This document shows, one piece after another, positions 14,750 to 23,432 of a DNA stretch of 23,795 nucleotides. The stretch is from contig JAAHIC010000013.1 of assembly GCA_010671965.1 (NCBI GenBank), positions 1 to 23,795 of the forward strand, written 5' to 3'. This DNA comes from Leptolyngbya sp. SIO4C5 (GTDB lineage: Bacteria > Cyanobacteriota > Cyanobacteriia > Phormidesmidales > Phormidesmidaceae). Positions within the stretch are counted from its first letter, which is position 1; every line of letters starts with the position of its first letter. The position numbers and the translations under genes are program-made. The notes under the pieces were generated by a model. It was given only the letters and a program-made list of their open reading frames with translations, was not told the origin of the DNA and searched no databases.

Positions 14750-15178
14750 GTGGGGGACTGCCAGGTAATCAAGCAAGGCGATCGCTACGTTGCCCCCACC
14801 CTTGACACTAGCCATATCGCTTTTAAGACAGCCAAACGCAGGGCGTTAAAGAGCGCGTTGCGTTTGGCTTTAGTTATGCTTCCAGTTCCGTTTGAGTTCG
14901 TTCAGGCTTTGGCTGCTGAGTTCGAGGCAGTCGAGTGCTACTGGCGCGAGTCTGATAGGTCGTTTACAGGTTTTGTCGCTGAGGTGTGGTTCTCGGTCTT
15001 GCCGTCTCAGTTTGCGGCCAAGTGGTCAGCAGTGGTGGGGTATTCAGTGCTGGTGCGCTGTCCTAGCGGCGGGCCAGGTCGTTTTGCGGTGTCCGTGCCT
15101 TGTGTAGTGCCTCAGGGGGCTGTGCAGTTGCAGGGTGGCCAGCGGGGCGGTCGGGTGCGCTGCTGTTTGGTTCGTTAG
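14750..15178 (+). CDS. uncharacterised protein with strong downstream terminator
   Basis: Up to 142 residues from a GTG at 14750. An ATG at 14876 would give a 100-residue version starting MLPVPFEFVQALAAEF, leaving an 11-bp inverted repeat in the leader. The later part (SFTGFVAEVWFSVLPSQFAA) looks like genuine mixed alpha/beta protein, but the end is Gly/Cys/Arg-rich and less convincing. A near-perfect rho-independent terminator starts eight bases after the stop, the best evidence that something is transcribed and ends here. I do not recognise the product. Confidence 0.45.
   Translation: MGDCQVIKQGDRYVAPTLDTSHIAFKTAKRRALKSALRLALVMLPVPFEFVQALAAEFEAVECYWRESDRSFTGFVAEVWFSVLPSQFAAKWSAVVGYSVLVRCPSGGPGRFAVSVPCVVPQGAVQLQGGQRGGRVRCCLVR
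14830..14869 (+). repeat. perfect 11-bp inverted repeat
   Basis: AGCCAAACGCA (14830-14840) and TGCGTTTGGCT (14859-14869) are perfect complements across 18 bases. This is unusually long for a dyad inside a coding frame and could be an RNA leader structure or part of an oriT or single-strand origin. Confidence 0.7.
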
Positions 15179-15185
15179 CGGCTTT

Positions 15186-15207
15186 GGGGCTGCGGCCCCT
15201 TTTTTTG
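15186..15207 (+). terminator. rho-independent terminator
   Basis: GGGGC (15186-15190), loop TGCG, GCCCC (15195-15199), then eight T residues. A textbook intrinsic terminator closing the 14750-15178 unit. Confidence 0.88.
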
Positions 15208-15312
15208 CGTTGGCAAGAGGGGAGGCGATCGCTCTACTGCCATTTTTTCAGCTTCCCGACATTTACCCTGTCGGTTCCTACCTTTAGACACATGAGCCGC
15301 TAGTCAGCTTAC

Positions 15313-15350
15313 TCTCAGACTTCTCAGGAACCCGTTAAGCCTTTCTCAGG
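15313..15350 (+). promoter_or_regulatory. TCTCAG repeats upstream of the secreted-repeat gene
   Basis: TCTCAG occurs at 15313, 15322 and 15344. The last two are part of TTCTCAGG at 22-bp spacing, about two helical turns, and lie 85-125 bases before the start codon. Direct repeats at this spacing suit a response-regulator dimer. The regulator is not identifiable from the sequence. Confidence 0.4.
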
Positions 15351-15435
15351 TTGGAGTCAGAGAAGCCTCAGAGAGAGCCGTCATAGTAGGACTCAAGATG
15401 ATTGAAGTCAAAAACGCAAACTAAGGAGCTAAATC

Positions 15436-15813
15436 ATGAAACGCATCACCTTCGCTATCTTCTCTCTTGCCCTCTCTGCCGCAGCTATCTCTCCGGCCCA
15501 GGCCATCACCGCCGAATCAGCCAACCGCATTGACCAGGCCCGCCAAGAGCATCTTGATAACAAATCCTCTGATAAGTTTGACCAACTGCGCTCTGAACAC
15601 CTAGAGAACAAAGAAGAAACCAAGTTTGACCAGCTGCGCCGCGACCACCTGAACAATAAAGAAGACTTCTCCAAGTTCGACCGCCTGCGTCGTGAGAACC
15701 TGAACAAGTCCACTGATAAGTTCGATCAGCTTCGCTCTGAGCACTTGGACAATAAAGAGGAAACCAAGTTTGACCAGCTGCGCCGCGACCATCTGAACAA
15801 CAAAGCCATTTAA
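15436..15813 (+). CDS. secreted charged helical-repeat protein
   Basis: 125 residues. The signal peptide is clear (FAIFSLALSAAAISPAQA, cleavage after about 23). The mature protein is six tandem units of about 17 residues with consensus KFDQLRxEHLxNKEE. They form a highly charged amphipathic helix without cysteines. Two unit pairs are nearly identical in DNA (15570-15660 and 15715-15805), indicating duplication. AAGGAG lies nine bases before the ATG, and a strong terminator follows. It is probably a monocistronic, well-expressed periplasmic or extracellular protein. The function is unknown; the repeat could act as a spacer or in ion or surface binding. Confidence 0.82.
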   Translation: MKRITFAIFSLALSAAAISPAQAITAESANRIDQARQEHLDNKSSDKFDQLRSEHLENKEETKFDQLRRDHLNNKEDFSKFDRLRRENLNKSTDKFDQLRSEHLDNKEETKFDQLRRDHLNNKAI

Positions 15814-15862
15814 GCCTTTCATCGGCGGCTAGCGTCCGAGTCACGCGCTACACACTCCAGAC

Positions 15863-15897
15863 AAAAGCCCCCAGCGACTCAACAGTGGGGGCTTTTT
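15863..15897 (+). terminator. strong rho-independent terminator
   Basis: AAAAGCCCCC (15863-15872) pairs perfectly with GGGGGCTTTT (15887-15896) around a 14-base loop, followed by another T. The flanking A and T runs make it effective on both strands, so it may also stop transcripts from the minus-strand genes to the right. Confidence 0.9.
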
Positions 15898-15935
15898 CGT
15901 CTCAGTCCAGCTTGATGCACGGCTCCTTGTATCAA

Positions 15936-16229
15936 TCATCGATGCATCAAGGCTCTAGTCGTTTTGGCTAGGGCTTTTTTTGTGGCGATAAAAGGAGCGA
16001 TCGCTCGGAAGTGAAACGCGATCGCCTGAAGAATTTCGCCCAGCTCATTTGTTCCCATCGTGCCAACGGGTAGCGGGCAATCATTTTGTGGGTTAACTGA
16101 CAAGCCTGATTCTCTAAGTAATCGATTCACTAGCTCAACACGTTGCTCAATAGGAAGGGGCTGAATAATCGCAAGGATTTCATCGAGAGTATGTGCTCGC
16201 TGAGTAAATGCACGCTCAACCATTCTCAA
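15936..16229 (-). CDS. small uncharacterised protein downstream of the XRE gene
   Basis: 97 residues, 17 bases downstream of the XRE regulator and on the same strand. The amino half is helical, with the motif LDEILAIIQPLPIEQRVELVNRLLRE broken here by a charged surface. The second half is basic and Ala-rich. Short two-helix segments of this type (PxEQRxELxxxLL) occur in antitoxin-like proteins, but no toxin is present. The function is not assigned. Confidence 0.6.
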   Translation of the reverse strand: MRMVERAFTQRAHTLDEILAIIQPLPIEQRVELVNRLLRESGLSVNPQNDCPLPVGTMGTNELGEILQAIAFHFRAIAPFIATKKALAKTTRALMHR

Positions 16230-16246
16230 ATCTCATCTGTGGGGCA

Positions 16247-16600
16247 CTACGAAGCCAGAATTCCCACTGGCTTAGACTGATTCGCGCTTTGAAGCTTGTC
16301 AGCGATTGCATTCAACAGCGTCGCAAGCTCTTTTGGCTGCAGGTAGGCAATTTCATCTTCTAAGGAAGGCTTGCCACCCGCGAGTTGCCAACAGAAGTAA
16401 CTACGACTCCCAGGAGCAAACTCTTCTAAATGGCAGAGCAATCTGTCGATCGCTTCAGAACCAAGATTTCGCTTGCCATTCCGAAACTCTGATATCTGAC
16501 TAGGGGCTACGTCAGCAGCCAGAGCTAATTGCCGAGCTGTGATCTCAAAATGCTTGAGCGTTCTATCAAACGCGAACCCCATTTTAATTTGTTCTTTCAC
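16247..16600 (-). CDS. XRE/Cro-CI-type transcriptional regulator
   Basis: 117 residues. ARQLALAADVAPSQISEFRN (about 22-41) is the HTH of the Cro/CI family, followed by GKRNLGSEAIDRLLCHLEEF to complete the five-helix domain. The rest is helical. A GTG at 16600 or an ATG at 16582 may start it. A 17-bp dyad lies 20 bases upstream, between it and the divergent initiator-like gene. I infer autoregulation and possible control of replication, as in phage immunity regions; the target genes are not proven. Confidence 0.87.
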   Translation of the reverse strand: MKEQIKMGFAFDRTLKHFEITARQLALAADVAPSQISEFRNGKRNLGSEAIDRLLCHLEEFAPGSRSYFCWQLAGGKPSLEDEIAYLQPKELATLLNAIADKLQSANQSKPVGILAS

Positions 16601-16620
16601 AATAAACGCGCAATGTTATG

Positions 16621-16637
16621 ATTCTCAAATCGAGAAT
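16621..16637. promoter_or_regulatory. operator-like dyad for the XRE regulator
   Basis: ATTCTC-AAATC-GAGAAT is a perfect 6-bp inverted repeat around a five-base spacer, the size and form typical of Cro/CI-type operators. It lies in the divergent promoter region, 20 bases from the XRE start and 58 from the initiator-like start. Confidence 0.65.
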
Positions 16638-16651
16638 AGCACAATAAAAAA

Positions 16652-16677
16652 CCCGCCTATGGAGGGCGGGCGAAAAA
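16652..16677 (-). terminator. stem-loop reading as a minus-strand terminator
   Basis: CCCGCC (16652-16657) and GGCGGG (16665-16670) form a GC-rich stem. On the minus strand the stem is followed by a T run (the A run at 16645-16651). No minus-strand gene lies to the right, so it probably blocks antisense transcription into the regulator gene or structures the leader of the 16696 gene. Confidence 0.55.
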
Positions 16678-16695
16678 AATACTTGAGTCTTTATC

Positions 16696-17772
16696 ATGAC
16701 AGAAAAAGCGAATAACGGTAAGTCATCCCGACGACAACCTCACTTGGAACTGACAACACATGATGTTTTACAGCTCTGGCGAGAGGGTCACTATACGCCC
16801 AAAGGCTATCTGTACCATCTGATTTTGGCCCATCGTAAAGCGGGATGGTGGTTGCGTATTGATAATGTTTCAGAATTTTGCCGTAAGTGGGAGATTCAGC
16901 GTAGAACCTTTTATCGAGCCAAAGCTTGCTTGATAGAGAATGGTCAATTAGAAGAATCCATCGTCGGGGCAGTTGATTTACGCATCCCTGTCGTGAGCAT
17001 AAATACCTGTGACTCTGGAGACACACCTGTGACAAATGAGTCACTCACTGTGTCAGATCTGTCACCCACTGTGACAAACGGATCACACTCAGTGACAGAT
17101 GGATCACACATGTCGCCTGAAAGTCTTACAGAGCAATCGTCCTGCAACTCTACAGATCTTTCTCAAATCTCTTACAAATCTTTCTCAGCCCACCCACCCA
17201 TATCCGAAGAGAGAAAGATAGAAATTAAAAAAGAAATCGATCCAGAATTTAGGAATTGGTTAAACAAGAAAGCTTCGCGACTGCCGACTCCACCAACGCT
17301 CAGAGAGCAGTGGATTAGGAAGCAAGCACAGGTAGAAGCAAATCAAGAAGAGTTTTCAAAGTGGAAGCAACAAACTCAATCAAGGAAAACAGCTCCGCCC
17401 CCGTCTCCCCCAGAACAAAATTTTGAACAACCCACACCAGAGCAGCGCTTAGCTAGATATCAGCAACAGTGGGCCAGTCCGGTTCTGCGCCCAGGAATTC
17501 AAAAGGCGATCGCGGCTAATCCTCAGTGGGGATTTGAGATTGGGCTTAATGGCCCCAGGAACATGCCTGAAACCTCATGCAATGACCTTTCCCCTTTGTT
17601 GGTTGCCATAGACGCTGAAATTGGCCGTCTAGGCTGGTCTGAGGCAACGTTGTCAGAACGTCTGTATCAGTGGTTTGTCAAATATGAACTGTCGTCGCTG
17701 ATAGATGACCAGCTTTATGAGCTGCTAGAGCTGCTGAGGGAGATTCATGAACCTATGGAGGTGGCGTCATGA
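16696..17772 (+). CDS. putative plasmid replication initiator, lambda O-like organisation
   Basis: 358 residues. Residues about 20-90 (LTTHDVLQLWREGHYTPKGY and RTFYRAKACLIENGQL) form a winged-helix domain like those of initiator and phage replication proteins. Residues about 105-138 are a 7-residue repeat (TVTNGSH-type) produced by 21-nt DNA iterons. A disordered Pro/Gln-rich linker follows, then a helical C-terminus from about 245. Winged helix, in-gene iterons and a partner-binding tail match the layout of lambda O, which binds iterons inside its own gene. The gene is divergent from an XRE regulator and overlaps the next gene by ATGA. Replication function is inferred; no classical Rep family motif is claimed. 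Confidence 0.6.
   Translation: MTEKANNGKSSRRQPHLELTTHDVLQLWREGHYTPKGYLYHLILAHRKAGWWLRIDNVSEFCRKWEIQRRTFYRAKACLIENGQLEESIVGAVDLRIPVVSINTCDSGDTPVTNESLTVSDLSPTVTNGSHSVTDGSHMSPESLTEQSSCNSTDLSQISYKSFSAHPPISEERKIEIKKEIDPEFRNWLNKKASRLPTPPTLREQWIRKQAQVEANQEEFSKWKQQTQSRKTAPPPSPPEQNFEQPTPEQRLARYQQQWASPVLRPGIQKAIAANPQWGFEIGLNGPRNMPETSCNDLSPLLVAIDAEIGRLGWSEATLSERLYQWFVKYELSSLIDDQLYELLELLREIHEPMEVAS
17009..17112 (+). repeat. in-gene iterons, 21-nt period
   Basis: GTG triplets opening a dyad recur at 17029, 17050, 17071 and 17092, an exact 21-nt period, with a fifth looser unit at 17009. Each unit is a GTGAC-N6-(G/A)TCAC type dyad (for example GTGACAAATGAGTCAC and GTGACAGATGGATCAC). A clearly AT-richer stretch follows at about 17143-17260, in the position of a duplex-unwinding element. 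Confidence 0.8.
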
Positions 17773-18257
17773 CACCCCTTCGAGGTTTGCAGCTTACTGT
17801 ACTCCCGGAGGTGCCACCTTATGAAATCGAAAATCCGTGTCCACTGCTCTCAGAGGCTAAGGTGGGCGATCGCGGCCAGCTTTACGGGCGTACAGGGGCG
17901 TTAGAAGTAGCTGAACCAGGATACGTCGTGTTTCGTGTGGGTGAGCAGCGCCAGCTTTTCAATCGACGAGCGGCTGAAAATATCCAGTTATCTCCCCCAG
18001 AACAGCCTGCTCAGCGATCGCCCAAGCGACGGCACAGCCCTAAAGGTCAAGCCTGCGGTTGGCTAGAGGAGCGCATCGGCAACAAGAAGCGCAAGAACCC
18101 CACGACCAGTTACTACTACTGCTGGGATGAGGTGATCCAACCGGGGGAAACGCGACGGCAGAAGGTGTATGTCAAAGTGCGGAAGATGATGCAGGTGAGA
18201 CAGATGATTGATGAGCGGCGATCTGTGGAGGAGATTTTGGCGTTTCTGAATGGGTGA
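17769..18257 (+). CDS. uncharacterised basic protein coupled to the initiator-like gene
   Basis: 162 residues, starting in an ATGA overlap with the preceding stop. Residues 30-75 are beta-rich (VGDRGQLYGRTGALEVAEPG and YVVFRVGEQRQLF), like a small barrel. A basic Pro/Arg linker leads to a C-terminal part with GWLEERIGNKKRKNP, then SYYYCWDE and a final helix ending VEEILAFLNG. The last part resembles nucleic-acid-binding domains seen in cyanobacterial plasmid proteins, without a firm name. Coupling suggests a replication accessory role, perhaps as the counterpart of lambda P. Confidence 0.68.
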   Translation: MTPLRGLQLTVLPEVPPYEIENPCPLLSEAKVGDRGQLYGRTGALEVAEPGYVVFRVGEQRQLFNRRAAENIQLSPPEQPAQRSPKRRHSPKGQACGWLEERIGNKKRKNPTTSYYYCWDEVIQPGETRRQKVYVKVRKMMQVRQMIDERRSVEEILAFLNG

Positions 18258-18299
18258 GCGTGAGGGCGATCGCTACTGTGTTTTGGGGGAGATGAGGGG

Positions 18300-20225
18300 A
18301 TGGCTAATGAGGAGCATTTAGCAATTCTGAAGCAGGGCGTTGAGGTTTGGAATCAGTGGCGAAAAGCCAACCTGCGTGGAGGCGACCTGAGTAAAGCCAA
18401 CCTGAGTGAAGCCTACCTGAGTAAAGCCAACCTGAGTGGAGCCAACCTGAGTGGAGCCAACCTGCGTGGAGCCTACCTGCGTGAAGCCAACCTGAGTGGA
18501 GCCAACCTGCGTGAAGCCAACCTGAGTGGAGCCAACCTGAGTGAAGCCTACCTGATTGGAGTCGACCTGAGTGAAGCCAACCTGAGTGAAGCCTACCTGA
18601 GTAAAGCCAACCTGAGTGGAGCCAACCTGAGTGAAGCCAACCTGAGTGAAGCCAACCTGAGTGAAGCCAACCTGAGTGAAGCCAAGCTGATTGGAGTCGA
18701 CCTGAGTGGAGCCTACCTGCGTGAAGCCTACCTGAGTGAAGCCAACCTGAGTGAAGCCAACCTGATTGGAGCCGACCTGATTGGAGCCAACCTTAGGAAA
18801 GCTTGTCTAAAAAGGGCAAATTTGCGTCAGGCTTTCCTGAGTCAACTCAACATGGAAGAGGTTGACTTCACTCAGGCTCAGCTGCTAGCTGCAGATCTAG
18901 TCAATGCAAAACTAAAGAGAGCAACTCTTCTAGGAGCCAATTTGCAGGATGCAAACTTACAGGGGGCTGACTTAACAAAGGCGTCTCTGGTCAAAGCAAA
19001 TCTAAAATCAGCTAATTTGAACTGGGCTAAGCTTTCTAGCGCAAATCTCTTAGGTGCTGACTTGAGCCAAGCAATCCTCTGCGATGCTAATCTCACCCAA
19101 GCAAATCTATTTCGAGCTTCTCTAGTTGGGACTGATTTAAGACAAGCCACGCTACAGGAAGCCATCTGTGAGGCGGCCCAATTCAACGAAGCTAAGCTAG
19201 GAGCCGCTAACTTTTATAAAGCTGATTTAACAGCGGCTAGTTTCTATAAAGCGGATGCTATTAGAGTTGATTTTAGACGGGCTGTCCTAACTGGAGCCTG
19301 CATTGGAGATTGGAATATCAACAGTGCTACGAATCTGCAGAGCGTTATCTGCGACTACATTTACCTCAAGAACAATAGCCAAGAGCGTCGTCCACATGGA
19401 GGGAGCTTTCAGCCAGGGGAGTTCACCCAGCGTTTTCAGAAGTTTCTAGAAACGGTCGATTTATTCTTTGTCGATGGCGTTGACTGGAAAGCTTTTCTTG
19501 CCTCATTTCAGGATCTGCAATCGCAATATGGTGACGAAAATCTTGCGGTTCAAGGCATTGAGCGTAAAAGTCAAAATAGCTTTGAGATCCGTTTAGCGGT
19601 TCCTCCAGAGTCGAACAAGGCAGAAGTTGAGCAAGCTGCTTATGAGCGCTATGAGATTAACCTACAACGCTTAGAATCCCAGTACCGAAAGGAACTGGCC
19701 GCCAGAGATGGCGAAATTGTCCGCTACCGTCAGCAGACTGACTCTCTTAAAGACGAACTTCTAGAAGCCTATCGTCGGCAGTCTCGTCAGCCGGAATCGG
19801 ACATGATGGAAATCGTTAAAATGCTGGCGAGCCGTCCCATCACGATTGAGGCCAAAGCTGTGGCAGAGAGTAGTTCTGGCAATAAAGACTTTCGCGGTGC
19901 TCAGTTTGCCGGTGGCTATGCCGAAACTGTCCAAGGCAATCAGATCGGCGGCACTATCAACAATTACAGCGTTTCTGAAAAACAGAGCCTTGCGGATGCA
20001 GCCTTAGAGATTCAGCGCCTACTCAAGCAGCTAGAAGAAACTAATCCTGCCGCCACCGAAGCCGAGCAAAAAGCCTTCGTCACGGCTGCTATTCCTCTTA
20101 CCCTGCGGCAAAGGGCTGTAGGTGCTCTGCAGTCCGGTGGAAAAGCTGCGGTAGAGGAACTGTTGGATAATCCCTATGTGAATATCGCGATCGCAGTCAT
20201 TGAAGGCTGGCAGAGCGCTGAATAG
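18300..20225 (+). CDS. large pentapeptide-repeat protein with C-terminal helical module
   Basis: 641 residues. A short lead (EEHLAILKQGVEVWNQWRK) precedes about 60 A(N/D/Y)L(S/R)x pentapeptides (about 22-340), which fold as a right-handed quadrilateral beta-helix. Next is a conserved cyanobacterial region from DYIYLKNNSQERRPHGG through FQKFLETVDLFF and DWKAFLASF, then a coiled coil (about 440-505). A linker module at about 530-556 (FRGAQFAGG, ETVQGNQIGGTINNY) precedes a helical tail with LKQLEETNPAATEAEQKAF and EELLDNPYVNIAIAVIEGW. GGGGGAGATGAGGGG lies just before the ATG. Related proteins occur widely in cyanobacteria with unknown function. The linker is shared with 21712-22473 and 22567-22903. 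Confidence 0.88.
   Translation: MANEEHLAILKQGVEVWNQWRKANLRGGDLSKANLSEAYLSKANLSGANLSGANLRGAYLREANLSGANLREANLSGANLSEAYLIGVDLSEANLSEAYLSKANLSGANLSEANLSEANLSEANLSEAKLIGVDLSGAYLREAYLSEANLSEANLIGADLIGANLRKACLKRANLRQAFLSQLNMEEVDFTQAQLLAADLVNAKLKRATLLGANLQDANLQGADLTKASLVKANLKSANLNWAKLSSANLLGADLSQAILCDANLTQANLFRASLVGTDLRQATLQEAICEAAQFNEAKLGAANFYKADLTAASFYKADAIRVDFRRAVLTGACIGDWNINSATNLQSVICDYIYLKNNSQERRPHGGSFQPGEFTQRFQKFLETVDLFFVDGVDWKAFLASFQDLQSQYGDENLAVQGIERKSQNSFEIRLAVPPESNKAEVEQAAYERYEINLQRLESQYRKELAARDGEIVRYRQQTDSLKDELLEAYRRQSRQPESDMMEIVKMLASRPITIEAKAVAESSSGNKDFRGAQFAGGYAETVQGNQIGGTINNYSVSEKQSLADAALEIQRLLKQLEETNPAATEAEQKAFVTAAIPLTLRQRAVGALQSGGKAAVEELLDNPYVNIAIAVIEGWQSAE
18363..18790 (+). repeat. 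nearly identical 15-nt tandem repeats
   Basis: Almost every unit is a variant of GCCAACCTGAGTGAA (one pentapeptide), with changes mainly AAC/TAC/GAC and GGA/GAA/AAA. After about 18790 the pentapeptides continue but the DNA units diverge strongly. The first 28 or so units are therefore a recent slippage or conversion expansion. Confidence 0.9.
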
Positions 20226-20241
20226 ATATTCTGCTGCCTCA

Positions 20242-21501
<1,260 letters not shown>

Positions 21502-21711
21502 GATTTTACTGCTGGAATATGCCGGGATCTTAGCCTTGATAGGAGAGGAGCGTCAGCATACTGTTCACAAACTGTTTTGGGCACTAAAGAGGCTTCCCTA
21601 TCCTTTGGTAAAGGGTGATGGTGTTGCTCTAGTCCTCAGAAGCAACTGGGCTCAGTCTGCTCTGATTGAGAGTTGACTATGATGGGCTTGATTCCGGAAG
21701 GAGGCAAGTTG

Positions 21712-22473
21712 ATGGCTGAAGATAAGAAAAATCTGTCAATGCAAGAACGGCTGCTCCTCATCCAGAAGCTGAATTCCCTGCCACACACTCAGTTCGATGA
21801 ACTCGTTTTTGCCCTAGCGCCCCCCAGTGGCAACATTCCAAGTAGCTCCGCAGCCCAAGGAAGTCGGAGTATAGCCCTCTTGCAGTGGATAGAAAGCCCT
21901 CTTGGCCCTGGGCTATCAGACCTTGAGCAGGTGTTAGCTAATATTGCGATAGCTCCTCAGCCTGAGGGGCTTAACGGGTCAAGCTCTCAGCCCCAACAGA
22001 TTGAGGAAGTTCTTAAAGGAATCATTCAGGCTTTGAAAGAAAATCAAGCACCCAAATACGACCTGCGCGGCGCTCAGTTCGCTGGCAGCTTTGCCGAAAC
22101 CGTCCAAGGCGATCAGCTTGGCGGCACCATCAACAACTACGGCGCAAACCTCGACGACATCACCCGCCTCATCACTGCCCTACGCGAACAGGCCCAAACC
22201 CTTCCTGCTGAACACAAAGACGAAGCCCTAGACGTTCTCGACGACCTCGAAGCCGACATTAGCAAGTCAGAGCCAGACACAAACCGCATTGGGCGCAGAC
22301 TGAAGCGGTTAGTTGCCATTGCCACCGCAGCTGGAGCGATCGCTGGCAGCGCTGCCACCTTCTCCGGCAACCTCAACCAGTTCACCGATAACGTTGTTGA
22401 ACTGACCGGCAGGCTAGGCGTCCCCATCGAGCAGGTGCAGCCCAACCAAATCCCGCCCGCTAGCGATCCCTAA
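21712..22473 (+). CDS. EAD-like adaptor protein with GGTINNY linker and C-terminal helical domain
   Basis: 253 residues from ATG 21712, which has GGAAGGAGG nine bases before it. Residues about 8-80 (LSMQERLLLIQKLNSLP, QFDELVFALAPPSGN, ALLQWIES) match the N-terminal domain of the divergent 20242-21501 protein. A flexible part leads to the linker (DLRGAQFAGSF, ETVQGDQLGGTINNY) and then helices (ALDVLDDLEADI, RLKRLVAIATAAGAIAG). It ends with FSGNLNQFTDNVVELTGRLG, a module repeated in 23533-23739. Effector-associated domains elsewhere join receptors and effectors by like-with-like contacts, so this protein and its divergent neighbour may interact. No enzymatic domain is visible. Confidence 0.8.
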   Translation: MAEDKKNLSMQERLLLIQKLNSLPHTQFDELVFALAPPSGNIPSSSAAQGSRSIALLQWIESPLGPGLSDLEQVLANIAIAPQPEGLNGSSSQPQQIEEVLKGIIQALKENQAPKYDLRGAQFAGSFAETVQGDQLGGTINNYGANLDDITRLITALREQAQTLPAEHKDEALDVLDDLEADISKSEPDTNRIGRRLKRLVAIATAAGAIAGSAATFSGNLNQFTDNVVELTGRLGVPIEQVQPNQIPPASDP

Positions 22474-22566
22474 GCCTGTGCCAATCGAGAAACCGTTACT
22501 AGGTCTGCCGGACATACCCACATTTCTCAGAACAATGGGGCGTATCCTCACAATGAGGTAACAGCC

Positions 22567-22903
22567 ATGCGGCGCTTCCTGCAACAGCTATTCATCCGTG
22601 CTCGTGGCACCCCCTGCGGCAGTAGAGGACACGAGTGGCGGCAATGCACCAATCCTGCCGACGACGACTACCTCGGCGGCAGCGGTCACTGCTAACGAAG
22701 CGGTCATCACGGAGTACCAGCAGCTCCTAGCTGAGCATCGCCAGCAGCTAGCGGCCCAGCGTCAGCAAATCGAAGCGCTGCAAAGCATCATCCAAACCCT
22801 AGCCGAGAAAGAAGCCGTCAAGTATGACCTGCGCGGTGCCCAGTTCGGCGGCGGTTTTGCCGAGACGGTGCAGGGTAATCAGGTCGGGGGTGTGGTGAAG
22901 TGA
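22567..22903 (+). pseudogene. truncated paralogue ending inside the linker module
   Basis: GAGGTAACAGCC precedes an ATG at 22567, but that frame stops at 22695. The frame that carries the recognisable protein is open from 22562 and could start at GTG 22598. Its product has a Pro/Thr/Ala-rich stretch, a coiled coil (EYQQLLAEHRQQLAAQ) and the linker DLRGAQFGGGF, ETVQGNQVGG. It then stops where other copies read TINNY. A frameshift plus loss of the C-terminal module is the simplest reading. A short functional protein from GTG 22598 (101 residues) is possible. Confidence 0.6.
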
Positions 22904-22936
22904 GGAGAGCAGGCGATCGCTGAGAACGCCTAAACC

Positions 22937-22970
22937 AAAAGACCTCTGGCTGATGCTGGGGGTCTTTTGC
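22937..22970 (+). terminator. rho-independent terminator
   Basis: AAAAGACC (22937-22944) pairs with GGTCTTTT (22961-22968) across a 16-base loop that can pair partly. It lies 34 bases after the truncated paralogue's stop and works on either strand. Confidence 0.82.
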
Positions 22971-22992
22971 ATTATTGCATATAGAGGGTTGG

Positions 22993-23166
22993 TTAAGACA
23001 GCTGTCTAAACGCCTCATCCACGGCTTCCCACAAACAACTGAAATGCCTCAGATACTGGCGTAGATAGTGCTTCAACCTGGCCCAGACCTTCTCTATCTT
23101 GTTGTAGTCCGGTGAATAGGGCGGCAAGTACAGCACCTGACAGCCGGCTTGCTCTATCGCATCTGG
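22993..23166 (-). pseudogene. IS630-family transposase, C-terminal remnant
   Basis: The reverse complement reads AIEQAGCQVLYLPPYSPDYN then KIEKVWARLKHYLRQ and ends at a TAA at 22993-22995. LPPYSPDxNxIEKVW is the hallmark of the final catalytic Glu region in IS630 transposases. Only about 57 codons remain; the N-terminal two thirds are gone and the join to the next fragment is abrupt near 23166. The sequence does not overlap the part of the left-edge IS630 seen here, so it cannot be told whether they are the same type. Confidence 0.88.
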
Positions 23167-23169
23167 TGT

Positions 23170-23424
23170 GCCTGTCGGGACAGACTTCCTAGCACGCTCA
23201 CGGGTGAGGCGTTAGATCGGGCGATCGTGCAAAAAGTTCTGGCTAAAACGGGAGATGTGGACATGGCGGCCCACGTGGTTGTCTGTGGTTTGAACAGCCA
23301 GCGCTATCCTCAGTCAGAGCGTCAGGCTTATGTTGAGAGGGTGGTTTATGCCACTAGAGATGAGCTGCAAAGACAATCTGGACAACGAGCACGACAGTCG
23401 CGGGCGACAGAACTTGAACTCTAG
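23170..23424 (+). pseudogene. C-terminal fragment of a large plasmid protein
   Basis: About 80 codons without their own start signal: LTGEALDRAIVQKVLAKTGD, then AYVERVVYATRDELQRQ and a basic Gln/Arg tail. The repeating helix pattern recalls C-terminal tails of large plasmid-borne relaxase or primase-like proteins, but the match is not strong enough to name one. The IS630 remnant abuts its upstream end, so the main part of the gene was lost by insertion and deletion. A purine-rich ribosome-binding site nine bases after its stop suggests it once headed a downstream gene. Confidence 0.45.
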
Positions 23425-23432
23425 GGAGGCGA

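Noticed and set aside
17009..17112. CRISPR-like or binding-site repeats unrelated to replication
   Set aside because: Exact 21-nt tandem units without unique spacers rule out CRISPR; the link to replication stays an inference from position and neighbouring genes.
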